A DNA stretch of 64,000 bases from JAJFUI01 sp963754135. GTDB taxonomy: Bacteria; Planctomycetota; Planctomycetia; Pirellulales; Thermoguttaceae. Shown one piece after another: positions 19,473 to 29,957 of the stretch; positions within the stretch are counted from its first letter, which is position 1; each line of letters starts with the position of its first letter. Location: the NCBI GenBank assembly GCA_963754135.1, contig CAVWEY010000001.1:434001-498000 (forward strand), written 5' to 3'. The notes beneath the pieces were generated by a model. The model saw only the letters and a program-made list of their open reading frames with translations. It searched no databases and was not told the DNA's origin. The position numbers were made by a program, and so were the translations under genes.

Positions 19473-20969
19473 ATGGCTGACACGAAAGCCCCTCGCGGCC
19501 AGCAGCCGGTTCCCCACAAGCCCGAGCCGCGTACTCCCAGCATGTTTCAGTCTTTTTGGCACTACTCGCCGCTTCCCGACAAGCCCGAGCCGCGTCCTCC
19601 CTGTTCGCCCGTCAACCCCTTGGACGCGAAGGACCTGGCGCGGCGCCATTGGGCTTCCGCGCGGCGCCGGCAAGACGCAAACGTAAATCGTGGTTTCAGC
19701 AGAACCGCGGCCTCGCCATCGGCATGATGGTGGGCGGGCTGGTGCTGGTGCTGTTGGTGATCTTGGGGTGGCAGTTCGGTTGGTTTGGCGGCGGCGCCCC
19801 CGCGCGGCTGGCGGTCCCGCCGAACCCGGTCGCCGTGGTGCCGCCGCCGCCCGCGCCGACTGATCCAAACATGCAGTCGGATCTGGTAGAGTCTTGGGTG
19901 CCCGACCCGATCTTCGACGGCCCGCTTGGCTTTTACCAAACCGTCGAGGGCTATGAACTCCGCGTGCCCAACGGCTACGAGACGGCGCAGATTCCGGTGC
20001 CGCCGCCGCCGGGCGGAAAGGTGTTTTCGTGGGCGGGGCCCGTCGGAGACGACGGCACCCGGCCGCTGTTGGGCGTGGTGCTGGTAACGCCGCCGCCCGG
20101 CGCAGGCCAATGTCGGCCTCGGGCTGATCATCCAACAGATACGCCCGCCGGCCGACCAGTGCAGCGATTGGAAGCAGGCTCCGGCCGAACAAGGGGTACT
20201 CGGCGGCCTGCACGCGCTGCGGACGAGTTGCCAGGGCACGATGTCAACGCCGGCTGGCAAGGCGGCACTGCGCTGGTCCGTCTACTTGTGCCAGCACGGC
20301 AGCGTCTACATCTTCCTGGTGACCGCCGACGCGGTAGCGCACCAGGACGACTCGCTGCGGATTGCGAATGCCGCGATTATGACCTTCCGGAGAAAAGGCT
20401 CGGAGGCGCAGTCGGGGCCGGCCAACCCCGCGCCGCCGGACGACTTGCCGGAGTGGCGGCCTAGCGACGCGGCCGACGCGGAGTTGGCGGCGTATCAGGA
20501 GGTCGGCGATTATCGCGTCCGGTTGCCCAAGGGATACGAGCCGATAAAGGACCCGCCCGCCGCGCCGCCTGAGACCCAGGTATTGGCCTTTGGCGGACCT
20601 GCTCGCCCGGACCACAGCCGGCCGACGATGACGTTCACGTTCGTCAAGCTCCGGCCGGAAGTTGCCGCCGCGCGGCTGGACAACGCGATCCTGACCGTGC
20701 TCGGCGCGGGGCTCAAGTCCGGCTCGGCCTCGATGCCGGGCAAGTCCATGCCGGGAAACATCGAGTGGGGGCGAGTCGGCGACCTGAGCTTCGTCAGGAG
20801 CCGGCTTGACGTCTCGGAGACGCCGTCGAACGCCAAGGTGCGGGCGTTCCTCTACGTCTGCCGGGATTCGGGCAGCCTCATTGCCATCCGTGCGTCGGAC
20901 ATCGAACCCCACAACCAGCAATCCTTGAAACTCTGCAATGCCGCCGCCCTGACGTTCCAGAGGAAATGA
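19473..20969 (+). CDS. Membrane protein with proline-rich N-terminus and duplicated ectodomain, two frameshifts
   Basis: About 500 residues. It begins MADTKAPRGQQPVPHKPEPR. A basic KRKSWFQQN precedes a TM helix (GMMVGGLVLVLLVILGWQF), then a Pro-rich linker and two ~170-residue domains. Each domain starts near GYELRVPNGYE or DYRVRLPKGYE and ends DSLRIANAAIMTFRRK or QSLKLCNAAALTFQRK, so they are an internal duplication. Breaks at ~19680 (one base missing) and ~20102 (CG missing; GAQANVGLGL restored). A strong Shine-Dalgarno supports the start. It is divergent from the ECF sigma gene and shares its upstream element with the kinase gene. Function unknown; a surface sensor or effector of the signalling locus is an inference. 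Confidence 0.72.
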
Positions 20970-21402
20970 GCGGGCCGCAACGGGCGTTTCAGTTCGGCCC
21001 TTTCGGCGCGGGCGTGGGGGACGGGGCCGAAACGATTGCGGTCACACGCGCAGCCAGAGAGTGAACGCCGGTGCGCGCCCTTGCCTCCCCGGCCGGAGGT
21101 GGGGTCATGGTATCGAGCCCATGTAGACGCGGCATCCTGCCGCGTCGAGTTGGCAGGGTCGTTGCTGTCCGAACGCGGCGCGAAGCGGCAGGATGCCGCT
21201 TCTACACTGCTGGCCCGTGAACGGTTACTTGCCCGCCTGATCCTGAATGACGGCACTTTTGCGTTCGTCGGTCCGACACACCCCGGTCGATGTGACCGAG
21301 GCGCTGGCGAACGAACGATTTAACTCAGCAGCTCTTGGTTCGGCCAACGTCGCTGCCGCTTATAGTGGGCGGAGCCGGCGGCCGCAACGCGAGCGACCTT
21401 GC
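20970..21402. other. Intergenic region with a palindromic repeat
   Basis: No gene is convincing in this 433-bp gap between two convergent genes. Its main content is the palindrome at 21121-21208. Confidence 0.5.
21121..21208. repeat. Palindromic repeat with TGTAGACGCGGCATCCTGCC arms
   Basis: TGTAGACGCGGCATCCTGCC at the left end pairs with GGCAGGATGCCGCTTCTACA at the right end, around a ~40-bp interior. A fourth intergenic palindrome family in this window. Confidence 0.75.
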
Positions 21403-24400
21403 TCACCAGCCTACGGGGGGCAGGCGACTCCAGGGTGCAAGGACGTACTGGATCGGCCAGACGCTGGCGTGCCAGCGGGCCCAAAGCCTGGCGGCAAAAC
21501 TGGCGCGATGTTGGGCGATTATCCGCAGGCATTCGAGAAAGAAGCGTCGCCTCGCCCGATCGCGGACAAATTGTCTGTAGCCCATCGCGGCTCCGTGGAG
21601 GGCCGTTCGTGCCTTGCAGAATGTATCCGGCTTGTCGGCTTCGGGCGCGGACACCATCTGGATGACCGCTGTCATGACGTCGAAAAGGAACCGGTCCCCT
21701 TTTGCCAGGGAAACGCCCTGGAGCTCCAGCAGGCTTTGCCGGGCGGTGTCGAATTTGCCGTTACGGACGGCATCGGCAGCAAGCCATATCCGGTGCGTCG
21801 TGTGGGCCGACTGAAACGGCATGGTCAAGGCCCGCTGACTCACTTCCGCAGCCTCGGCGTCGCGGCCAAGCGCACGGAGTGCCTCAGCAAGATTCGCCAG
21901 CATCCATGACTCAAGCTCCGTCCGCTGGCGCCAATCCGCCATCCACCATGCGCGAAGACGATCAGAAAACAGCCATGAGATCGCAAGACCCACAATTCCC
22001 CAGGTCTGCGAATGGTCCCGGAGCCACGCCTTGTTGCGCCAAACAAAGATTGCGAAGCGCAAGCGTTTGCGCCTCTTGGCCAGTAGTTCCAGATAGGTGG
22101 CAGCGAGCGCGACGGCGATAGGCCCGCGCGCTCGCAATTCCCCCAGCCTCTTTGCACACCCCCACTTGTTTGCGCGACGCGAAGCCGCACCCATTGCCGG
22201 CCGGCTTCCATGTGCGCTGCGGGATTGAGCATTGCTTTTTCCAAAATCTTCTCCGCCGTCAGCGGCCAGCGGGCGTCAACCATCGCCTGTACCGCCGCCG
22301 CGGCCGGCCACGTGTTGTCACAAGGGCTTGTGCAAATCTGCATCAGCAGCGAGTCGGTTTGTTTCTGGTCGCGGTTGCGCACGGCCAACTGAAGGGCACG
22401 AGCCTTAGTGAACACGTTGTCGCAGTGTTGCCGCAACAGGGCCAGCGTGGCCGCGGCGCCCTGATAATCGCCGGCGGCCATCTGCAAATCGAACAGCCCG
22501 TTGCCTGCAAAGTCATAGCGCGGATTCTGCGTGAACGCCCGCGCGAAGGCGACGATGGCACCGTCCTTGTCCTTGTTTAGTCGCTTGGCCTCGCCGAGAT
22601 ATCCAAAGCTAATCTCATGTTGCGGACTGAGCCGCACGAGTGCCTCGGCCGCTTCGAGGCACCCGGCGTAGTCGTTCACGCTGCGGCACCAGTTCCAAAG
22701 CTCGGTCCACCCCTGGCCATAGTCGGGCATCTCGGCCAGTACGCCACGCATGAGGCCGATGGCCGTGGGGAACCTGCCCAGCCGGCCTTCAATCCAGGCG
22801 GCGCATCGAGCGGAGTACGACCGGCGGCTGATCGCCGAAGACCGCCGGGCGGCACGCCTGTCGGGCTTCCTCCCAGCGCATCGCTGCGGCGAGTGTGATT
22901 GCGCGCAGCCGATGTGCTTCGACCAGGTGCGGGTTGAGCGAGATGGCCTTTTCGAGCGCGGCGAGTCGCTCGTCACGCTCGGCCGGCCCGTCGAGCATCT
23001 CCCCGAGTACGAGCCAGGACCGTGCTTCGCCGGCACGCGACTTGGTGAGCTTCCGGGCCGCTTCGGTCGCATATTCGCGATGCCCGGCCTCCGTAGCCCA
23101 CCGCCTTAGATCATCCCAGGCCCGATCGTAGCCCGGATGTAGTTCAATCGTGTGCCGAATCGCCCGGATGGCTGCGTCCTGCCGCTTTCGGCGCCAGCGC
23201 GTCTCGGCGAGCATGATCTGGTTATTGATTTCCAGCGGCTGGCGTGCCACTGCCGCCTCCAGAAGATCGAGCGATTCGCGGAACTCGCCCTGTCGTTCGT
23301 GAAAGTCGGCCAAGGCCCGCACGGCCTCGCCCCAGTCTGGATTGATCTGATGCGCGGTCTCCAAGGCCGCGCGCTCGCCCCGCCAATCCTCGCAGGCCCG
23401 GCAGGCCGACGCCCGCTCCAGCCACAAGACGGGCAGCAGCGGGAATCGTTCGGTCGCCTTGCGGGCGATCTCCAACGCACTCTCGCGCGAGCCCATGCCG
23501 AGGAGTTGTTGCACACAAGCTGACCAGACCTGCCACAGGTCCGGTCGATCTTGGAGCATCTGGTTCAGCAGATCCCACAGTTCCAGCGGACCGAGCACGC
23601 CGTGGGCGTGGCGGCGGAAGGCCAGCAGTCCACCGCCGAAAATCACCTGGCGCACCAACTCGCTCTGTACCGTGGCCAAGACTTCACGGCGCTCGGCCAA
23701 CGTGGTGCAAATTGACATCCAGTCGTCGATGGCGAGTGCAAAATCAACAGACAGTAGTACCGCCTCGCGAAGTGCCTTCTTGGCTTCGGCGAGGCGGCCC
23801 TCTCCGCGGTGGATCTTGGCTTGCAGATAACACTGCGAGGGATTGAGCGGTTCTAGGCCGCCCGCTGCCTCGGCCTCGACCGTGGCCTCGGCAAACCGTC
23901 GCGCGCCGACAAGGAAGAACGCCAGCTCGCGGCGGAGCCAAGCGTCGTGCGGATGGAGGGCCACGGCGTTCCGAAGCGCCGACTCGCACAGGCTGGCCCG
24001 TTCGTCGCGCAACCATTGCAACCAGAGCTGTTGCAGCGGGAGGTGGTGCGGAAAACGGTCGACTGCCTCGGCGAGATGCTTCAGTGCCGCCGGCCGGTCT
24101 TGGGTCGCCGACAGAAGCTGTGCAATGGCCTGATGGACATCGACTGCCAAGGGCTGGATCGCCAGGAGTTTCCGCCAATGCCCAAGGGCGGCGGCCGGCC
24201 GGCCCGCCTGTGTTTCGAGCCGGGCCGCGGTGCGAAGCCATTGCGCACGAGACGCGGAACCCTTGGCCTTTTTCACCAGTGCCAACGCTTTCGGCATGTT
24301 CTTGCCGCTCGCACCGGCGTACATGCCAGCCGAAAACAGCACAAAATCGCCGTCGTCGGGCCGCAGCGACAGCGCTTCCTCGACCATCGCCAGCGCATCG

Positions 24401-26439
24401 GTGGTCCGGTTCAAGTGCATGTAAGCGCGGGCCAAGGTGCGCGCGGGCGCGCTCGATTTCCGGCCGAACCGCTCGAAGCGGCCCCGCAGGAATGCCAGCG
24501 CCTCGTCGGTCTTCTTGAACCATTGCGCCGCCCGGAAATACGACTCGGCGAACGCCTCCTCCTTGTCGTTCAGGCAGGTGGCGAATCGATACAATTCGAA
24601 CGCTTTGTCAAAACGGCGGTCGTCCCAGAGGATGTTGGCCAAGATATAATAGCTGCCGGCATCCTCCGGCCCGGCTCGGATGGCCCGACGCAACAACTCG
24701 ATGGCCTCCGCGTGCCGGCGGGCGTCGGCCTGCAACTCTTGCGCGTATTGCTGCAGGAAGATCGGATGCGGCCGGCGGGCTTCGCAAATCGTCCGATACA
24801 TCGCCAGACGGTCATTGCGGCGGGCCAATTCGCGCAGGCAACCGAGCCGTTCGAGTTGCAGGCCCGGGTCCTTGAGCGACAGCTCCAACAAGCGGTCAAC
24901 ACACTCCAGGATTTCCGTCTGGTCGGCATCGTAGCGGGCCATGCGCAGCCGCGCTTCGCGGCCGATCCGATGGCCGTCGGCCTGGGCCTCAATGCGGGCG
25001 ACAAGGGCGTCCGCGTCATCGCGGCGATGGCCCACCAGCGCGGCATCCAACTCGTGCAACCGGTCCCAAAGAGACGCGTCGGGAAGCTCCAGGCCATCCA
25101 GCCGCGTCCGCTGTTCCATGGGAACCATCGCCATGCCGCGCGGACCGTAGGCGCGGTATTGTTCCAACAACGCGTCGGCAATCGCCTCCCGCACGTTTCG
25201 TAGGAAGGGATCGCGGATCCAAAACGTGCCGCGGCGCCCGTCCACGCCGATCACGGCCTGCAAGTGGCCCGAGCCGGGATTCGTCGTCGTGAGCGTAAAC
25301 GGCACGCCGCGGTCGAGCAGGGCAGCGGCGCTCTCTTCGGTCACGGTAAACTAGCGCACCGCCCAACCGTGCGTTGCGGCCCAGTTTCGCTCGCTGTAGG
25401 CCGAGGTTCCGTTGTAGCAAATTTCCTCGGCCACTTGGAGATGATCGGCCGGCTTGGCCCAGAACCGGCTGATGGCCGACAAGGTGGCCGGGCCGCAGGT
25501 CATGCGGTGTTGGCGCACGAATCCGACCGGTAGGAACACCGACGCGGCTCTAGCCCGCCCGGCGTCTTCGAGCCGCTCGGCGATCGTCTTGAAGAAACCG
25601 TAGCCTGCCTGCTTCGCGTGCGCGATGGCCGCGGGAATGTCGCCGAGATGGTAGGCGACCTCCGACCGCTGCGCGGCCAGCAATCGCCGGTAAGGTCGAT
25701 CGGCCAACGGGACAAGCGTGGCCCAACGGCGCAGGGTCTCGGCCGCTGCTGCCCAGCACCGCGCCTCGACCTGCATCGCATAGAGTTGGGCCGTCATGCT
25801 CGCTGATTCCATACGTTCTGCCGCATCCGTGAGCAGCTTTTCGGCCTCGGCGTCACGGTCCACAAGTGAAAAGAGGTGGGCCATGCACTCGACGGCCGGG
25901 CAGTACCAGGGGGACAGCTCTAAGGCCCGCCGTGCTGCGGCAATCGCTGCCTCGTACCGGTCTTCCCATTTCAGTACTTTCGCCCGGCACACTTCGAGCC
26001 ACGCCAAACCGGGAGCGAGCTCGGTCGCCTGGTTGAGCCACGATTCGGCCGTGTCGAAGTCCCGGAGCGCGCCGGCCAACATTCCGCGCAATGCCCACCA
26101 ATCGGCCCGAATTCGCGGCGGGCATCCGTCGCTCGGCTCCCCCGCCTCGGAAACCCAGCGCCACGCGGGGTACGGCGCTCGCCGCCACAGCAACCAGTAG
26201 GCGTAAAAATAGCGTGCCTCGTCGTTCGTCGGGTCTCCACGCCAGGCCCGCCGGATTAGCCAGCTACCAAGAATGTTTCCGCCCAACTGAGTCGCCAGGC
26301 GGCCTGCCAAGAGCATCGCTGGCGTGCCTTGCCACTCGGCGAGTGGCCCCAGCTCCAGAGCCTCGCGGTGGGCCTGTAGGAACAATCCCTGTCCGTATAG
26401 GCTGTCGATCTTCTCCAATTGTTCCGCCGAGATATTCAT
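21403..26439 (-). CDS. Giant TPR protein with C39-like cysteine peptidase domain, one in-frame TAG and two frameshifts
   Basis: About 1,680 codons from ATG 26439 (MNISAEQLEKIDSLYGQG). TPR-like helices at the start are followed at ~300-420 by a papain-like C39 domain: VRQHRMTCGPATLSAISRFW (Cys), SGHLQAVIGVD (His) and FWIRDPFLRN (Asp). A very long TPR superhelix follows. A TAG at 25351-25353 interrupts the C39 domain between Cys and His (GWAVR stop FTVTEESA), with coding continuing in the same frame. Later breaks at ~22807 (CG missing, RSRCAAWIEGRLG restored) and ~22165 (G-run). Peptidase-TPR fusions of this kind are large cytoplasmic proteins of unknown function; secretion-leader processing is one guess from the C39 family. 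Confidence 0.78.
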
Positions 26440-26480
26440 AGGCTGAGCGCTTGCATCTCCTGTTGCGGCTGACTGCCGTC

Positions 26481-26508
26481 AATGTAGCAATCGCGACGCA
26501 ACAGTCAA
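26481..26508 (-). promoter_or_regulatory. Candidate sigma-70 promoter for the giant TPR gene
   Basis: On the minus strand TTGACT is followed after 16 bp by TACATT, ending about 40 bp before the ATG at 26439. Agreement with the -35 consensus is good, with the -10 moderate. Confidence 0.35.
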
Positions 26509-26996
26509 CTACCGACGGGAACGTTACTTCCCGCCAAGCCTCGTAGTTACGAGTGCTGCTGCATGCGTCGCGCAACACATCAATGCGCTCCACCGTGGAG
26601 TGATGTGAAGTCTCCAGGTTGGCCCGAGCCGATTCTTGCCATCTTACTCTCCGTCTGCAAGCCCTCCGGCAGTCGGCGGTGTGATTGTGTGCTTAAGCGC
26701 GATTTCGCGGACGATTTGTTTGGCGATGGGTTCCATCGACGCGAGCCGGTGGCGCTTTGGACCGAGCCGGTCGTGCCAGTGGGCATTTTGATCGTCAGCG
26801 ACTCAAGTAACAAGCCCCCCGGTACGGTAGTCCTCATTGCTCACCTTGCCACGCACAACGAGGCGAAATACAAAGAGTGGGCAACAGTGGAATCTCTGTG
26901 ACCGGGAGGTCAGAAACAGCATGATGTGTATCAAGACGCCGCCGGCCGGGAGGATCGGGCATTGGAGCAAGCGCCAGCGGCGCTGGAGTTCTGGAA
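26509..26996. other. Intergenic region without a convincing gene
   Basis: An open frame on the plus strand at 26563-26901 (112 codons) shows no recognisable domain and has untidy composition. I do not call it a gene. Base composition is less GC-rich than the flanks, marking the left edge of an accessory patch. Confidence 0.4.
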
Positions 26997-27415
26997 ATGC
27001 CAACGACTCTCAAGACTGCTGTAGCGAAGTACCTTCGCCGGGAACCCAGCGCGGAACACGGGACGAGTACCACACAACTCTCAGAAAATGGAAGCAATGG
27101 GGTGGTGGAGTACCGATTCAGAACCTGGGCGCAAGGAGGTCCGCAACTTTCTGGATTGGGTCTACGAGCGTGCCGTCGCGCAAGAAGGAACGAACCCCGG
27201 TCGAACCGCGAACAAGGCTCGCGAACACTTGCGAGCCATCGTCTCGTGGGACTGGGAACAGGATCTTATCGACTCACCGCCGCGATTCCCGAAGCCTCGG
27301 CCGCAGCGCGATGTTGCGGGCCGACACTATCTGACCAAAGCGGAGACCAACGCCCTTTACTTCGCGACTCACGAGATGCAGCGCCCGCGGGGCTGGAATG
27401 GACCAATGCCGGCGG
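26997..27415 (+). pseudogene. Tyrosine recombinase (phage integrase) remnant, N-terminal part
   Basis: Fragments in three frames join to a planctomycete integrase N-terminal and core-binding region: MPTTLKTAVAKYLRREPSAE, GTRDEYHTTLRKWKQW, VRNFLDWVYERAVAQEGTNP, REHLRAIVSWDWEQDLIDSP and RHYLTKAETNALYFATHEMQ. Homology stops abruptly at ~27412 where a truncated glycosidase begins on the other strand. The catalytic domain (Arg...Tyr) is gone, so this is a dead fragment. Confidence 0.7.
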
Positions 27416-27785
27416 GGATGATCTTGAGGTTTCGCTTCACCGCTTCTTTCATCAGCCACCACTCGTAGCCGCGGTGGTAGTTTTCGTCGTCCCGGCTGCG
27501 CATGTGGCTCGGCTCGGTGCCGTCGGTCGAGTTCATGTCGCTGCCGACCTCGACCTTCAGGTGTTGCAGGACGGCGCCGTAATTGGGCTTGAAGAGGTAA
27601 TCGAGGATCTGGCTCCGCTGCGGCTCGGGATAATCGATCAGCAGACGCGACGATGCCCCGGCGCTGACGGCGCCGACGCCTTCAAACGCGCGCCCATCAC
27701 TCTGGGCGTCGAGGACAATCGACTTCGCGCGTGCGGAGGACAGCGAACAAACAGCAAGCAGCAACGTGAGAGAAATCGCTTTCAT
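27369..27785 (-). pseudogene. Truncated GH59-like galactocerebrosidase
   Basis: From ATG 27785 it encodes a signal peptide (MKAISLTLLLAVCSLSSARA) then IVLDAQSDGRAFEGVGAVSA, SSRLLIDYPEPQRSQILDYL, LQHLKVEVGSDMNSTDGTEP and NYHRGYEWWLMKEAVKRN, which match the start of GH59 galactosylceramidases. Coding homology stops at NLKI, exactly where the opposite-strand integrase remnant ends. The catalytic domain is lost. An exported glycosidase gene has been cut by recombination. Confidence 0.72.
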
Positions 27786-27889
27786 AGGATTGTCGATCAT
27801 TCATAACCGGGATTGCACATATAACTACTGCGCAGACAGCCGCGTACAAGTCCGACGCCAACTCGCCACGGCAACCTTGGACCCCATCT

Positions 27890-28270
27890 TTACGGCGATG
27901 GAGAAGGCACCGTCGTTGAGATCCATGAGGAGATTTTCCCGCCAGACCATGAACTCGTCCGAGAACACGTGCGGCGGCTCACGCCACGCGCACTTCTTAG
28001 GCCGAATGCCGTTGCCGTGGCCGATTTATCATTATAATCCACGCCGGCGCTTACAAGGTAGAGGAGCTTGTTCACCTTCGGCGAGAGCTCCTCCGCGAGG
28101 ACGGTCTTTTCGGGGCCCCCGGCGACAAAGACGGCCGAGCACAGCAGCTTGGCCTTGTATCCCACGCCAGTGGGCGCCACCTGCCAGTAGACAGAATAGA
28201 TGGCATAACAGAGCAGTGCGATAAAAAGCCCCGCGAACACGCGCACCGCATATCGTATCGCTTTTTTCAT
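27890..28270 (-). pseudogene. N-terminal fragment of a beta-lactamase-family serine hydrolase
   Basis: It starts MKKAIRYAVRVFAGLFIALL with a membrane helix, then GYKAKLLCSAVFVAG and a segment resembling the exported N-terminus of class C beta-lactamase-like hydrolases. The reading breaks at ~28010 and the SxxK catalytic region is absent. Its ATG overlaps the TGA of the upstream M29-like gene (ATGA), so it was once the second gene of that operon. Family assignment rests on the N-terminal pattern only. Confidence 0.5.
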
Positions 28271-29382
28271 CGCGTCCCTCCCTGCGCCGAACGGTCGGCC
28301 ACAAAGACCCCCCGGTCGATCAGCTTTTTCCCATCTATCTCCAGGGTCATGCCGCCGCTGACGGCGTCATGATGGATGGTGCTGAATACATGACCGCCTT
28401 CAAAGGTGGTGTTCTTTCCGCATGCAAGGTGCAGCGTGCCCAGCACCATCTTGTCGATAATGGTGCCGGAGAATCCCTCGAACATTTTGATGTGATTGGT
28501 GGCAACGCCGAGCTCCCCGATGTTGGTCCCGTTCTCATCGGCGGCCTTCAGGATGGCGCGGCACCTTTCCGCTTCGGGACTATCGCCCCGAACCTCGGTT
28601 ATCCTGCCGTTTCTTATAATCCACGTGAAGGGCCTGGTGATCCTTCCCACGTATTCAAAGAACCCGTTCACCTGGTAAACGCCGTTGGCCGTGCCCTCCA
28701 CCGGAGCGAGCGCCGCCTCGGCATAGAGCGGTATGGCGCCCCACTCGCCCTGCTCCCACGCGGACGCCCGCAGGCGCTCGCATTTGCGCCCCCTGATGCT
28801 GAACGTGAGGTCCGTGCCGCCCGGTCCCGTTATGCGCACCGTGGAGCCGTTCTCCATCATGCGCACCGCGACCTCGGTGCGGTCCCGTATCTTCCTGATG
28901 TCGTCATGGGCCACTCCCGGCACAAACACGGCCACAAGGCCAAGGCGAGCCTTCTTCTTATCGGTGGCGATGTTCCGAGCCTTTGTATGCGCGAACACCT
29001 GGATCTGGTTGAGCCCCAATGCCGCGAGGATAACCCGGTTCTCCATCATGGCGTCCGTCACCCTTGCCGGGGGCTCCGCCATCATCTCATCGGGCTCCAC
29101 CATGATAACCGTGGGTATCGCGCCGAGCGAGCGGATTTCACGCTCCACGTACTGCCCGATGATCTTCCGCTTCCGGTCGTTCTGGATGATGAGGAGCACC
29201 GTCTCGCCCTGTTTCACGTTCATGCAGCTTTCCACGATCACCCGCACACCGTTCCTCCGTTCCTCCTCGCTGAATTGTCCCGGGTCGAGAAGCTTCAGCA
29301 GCCGGTACATTTTATACGCATGATAGATGAACTCACGGTAGACCAGAGCGGCCGCCGCGACCAGGACAAAAATTGCGGGCAC
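28267..29382 (-). CDS. M29-like aminopeptidase (AmpT/leucyl aminopeptidase family)
   Basis: 371 residues. An N-terminal hydrophobic stretch (MPAIFVLVAAAALVYREF) suggests membrane attachment, unusual for the family. The rest follows M29 metallopeptidases: MNVKQGETVLLIIQNDRKRK, IPTVIMVEPDEMMAEPPARV, then metal-ligand regions NIGELGVATNH, GTLHLACGKNTTFEGG and STIHHDAV. The gene is intact and its stop overlaps the start of the truncated serine hydrolase. GC is lower than in the core genes, consistent with transfer into this accessory patch. Confidence 0.75.
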   Translation of the reverse strand: MPAIFVLVAAAALVYREFIYHAYKMYRLLKLLDPGQFSEEERRNGVRVIVESCMNVKQGETVLLIIQNDRKRKIIGQYVEREIRSLGAIPTVIMVEPDEMMAEPPARVTDAMMENRVILAALGLNQIQVFAHTKARNIATDKKKARLGLVAVFVPGVAHDDIRKIRDRTEVAVRMMENGSTVRITGPGGTDLTFSIRGRKCERLRASAWEQGEWGAIPLYAEAALAPVEGTANGVYQVNGFFEYVGRITRPFTWIIRNGRITEVRGDSPEAERCRAILKAADENGTNIGELGVATNHIKMFEGFSGTIIDKMVLGTLHLACGKNTTFEGGHVFSTIHHDAVSGGMTLEIDGKKLIDRGVFVADRSAQGGTR

Positions 29383-29551
29383 AACGATCTTCCATTCTGA
29401 AAAGATCTTCCATTACTTCCTTCATGGAGACCTCTTTAGGTGATAGGAAACTTGATCTCCTCCGCGGCGCTGAGTCTACCATGGGGGGGGTGGTGTTTCA
29501 AGGGGCCTGTCCGCGACGACGGTTGGCTCCCGGACCGGCGTTCGCCCGCGG

Positions 29552-29641
29552 ACCAGGCCGCGTTTCCAGTGGCAGCGAAACATTTTGCTCGGCGGTGAGC
29601 GCCGCCAGGAGATGAAACGACTGGAAGAGGAACCCGATTCG
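29552..29641 (-). pseudogene. ABC-transporter ATPase fragment (LolD/MacB-type)
   Basis: A short stretch reads RIGFLFQSFHLLAALTAEQN followed by VSLPLE, matching the Q-loop region of LolD/MacB-type ATPases. Walker A and signature motifs are not found around it, and flanking frames are noise. This is a relic only. Confidence 0.55.
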
Positions 29642-29957
29642 CTGCCGGCGATGATGGTGCGCTGATCGTCGCTGAGGATGATCAGATCGACTTCTCTGTT
29701 CTCCGCTGCGCCGGATTCTGCGCCGCCGGACAAACAACCACGCAAGCCGCAGAGTCGCCGTGGCCGACACAACCGGCAGTAACCGCAGGGTTTGCAGGGC
29801 GTTGCGGACTTTTTCAGTGGGCTGCCGCAAGCGGCGTCCGAAGACAATGGTAGCCGGCGGACTCCGTTTGCGGGACGGCACACGCCATGTGCCGTTTCAC
29901 GGTTCCTCAAGTATAACACATACCGGTCCTCGTGAATGAAATTTCCTATCGGTCCCT

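Noticed and set aside
26563..26901. 112-codon plus-strand open frame
   Set aside because: No recognisable domain, no clear ribosome binding site and poor coding character next to a known remnant zone.
28369..29400. 343-codon plus-strand open frame
   Set aside because: Antisense to the intact M29-like peptidase gene.
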